From JANQIV01 sp050117315 (GTDB lineage: Bacteria > Bacteroidota > Ignavibacteria > Ignavibacteriales > Melioribacteraceae): a stretch of DNA of 42,807 nt. A model generated the notes under the pieces. The model was not told the origin of the DNA. It was given only the letters and a program-made list of their open reading frames with translations, and did not search any database. The DNA lies in the NCBI GenBank assembly GCA_050117315.1, contig JASFMY010000047.1, forward strand, positions 1 through 42,807. The letters are read 5' to 3'. A program made the position numbers and the translations under genes. Of the stretch, positions 42,791-42,807 are shown piece after piece. How positions within the stretch are numbered: position 1 is the stretch's first letter; each line of letters begins with the position of its first letter.

Positions 42791-42807
42791 TTTTTGCCGT
42801 AATAATT

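Larger units (their letters stand above)
42344..42807. other. Repeat-filled gene-free tail
   Basis: No gene is visible. The stretch contains a hairpin-type dispersed repeat (about 42388-42510: GAGGAGATATCTTT pairing with AAAGATTTCTCCCTC, plus a GC-rich GCCGGCGAGGCAGGCCGG block). It also has repeated TTTGTATTTT blocks (42527-42617), an inverted partial copy of the TAGTGT element (42627-42682) and a 36-bp perfect palindrome (42755-42790). Confidence 0.6.

Overview
The window looks like chromosomal DNA of an AT-rich member of the Ignavibacteriota (Bacteroidota/Chlorobiota group). The clues are two secreted proteins ending in a type IX sorting domain with the NYPNPFNP signature, heptose-LPS genes, DUF2723 and DUF6265 proteins of the Bacteroidota type, weak ribosome binding sites and frequent non-ATG starts. 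It is a typical gene-dense housekeeping and envelope region. I see no rRNA, tRNA, CRISPR array, prophage, transposase or recognisable defence island.

Layout. 0.5-3.2 kb: alpha/beta hydrolase, then on the minus strand a zinc-ribbon protein, a NUDIX hydrolase and hldD. 3.6-5.8 kb: three tightly packed genes resembling the minor pilins PilV, PilW and PilX but lacking a canonical prepilin cleavage site. 6.1-14.3 kb: metH, a Fic-family protein, a DUF6265 protein, an M29 aminopeptidase and a THUMP-type RNA methyltransferase. 14.3-21.9 kb: FKBP lipoprotein, SAM methyltransferase, GT2 glycosyltransferase, small charged protein, DUF2723 membrane protein, GT9 heptosyltransferase-like protein, LOG-like protein and YjbQ. 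22-23.1 kb: a gene-free, repeat-rich stretch. 23.1-28.3 kb: two large type IX-secreted proteins. 28.4-33.4 kb: rocD, a hybrid histidine kinase, a PAP2 phosphatase and AMP nucleosidase. 33.5-35.2 kb: two small unknown genes and a signal-peptide-bearing acetolactate decarboxylase. 35.2-42.3 kb: a TetR regulator diverging from a seven-gene envelope operon. 42.3-42.8 kb: repeats and a 36-bp perfect palindrome.

The most system-like locus is 35.2-42.3 kb. It contains a TetR repressor, two 18-bp palindromic operators (one at each divergent promoter), a LolA-like periplasmic protein, two FtsX/MacB-type permeases, a LolD/MacB-type ATPase, an NAD(P)-binding SDR protein, a small beta-rich protein and an outer-membrane barrel. 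Together these could form an inner-membrane-to-outer-membrane lipid or lipoprotein trafficking route; this is an inference from composition and gene order.

The non-coding DNA carries several repeat families. One is a ~145-bp MITE-like element with 19-bp terminal inverted repeats. It is present twice, and its core appears inverted relative to its outer arms. A second is a ~167-bp element with TAGTGT ends. There are also REP-like hairpins and a degenerate ~21-bp repeat array.
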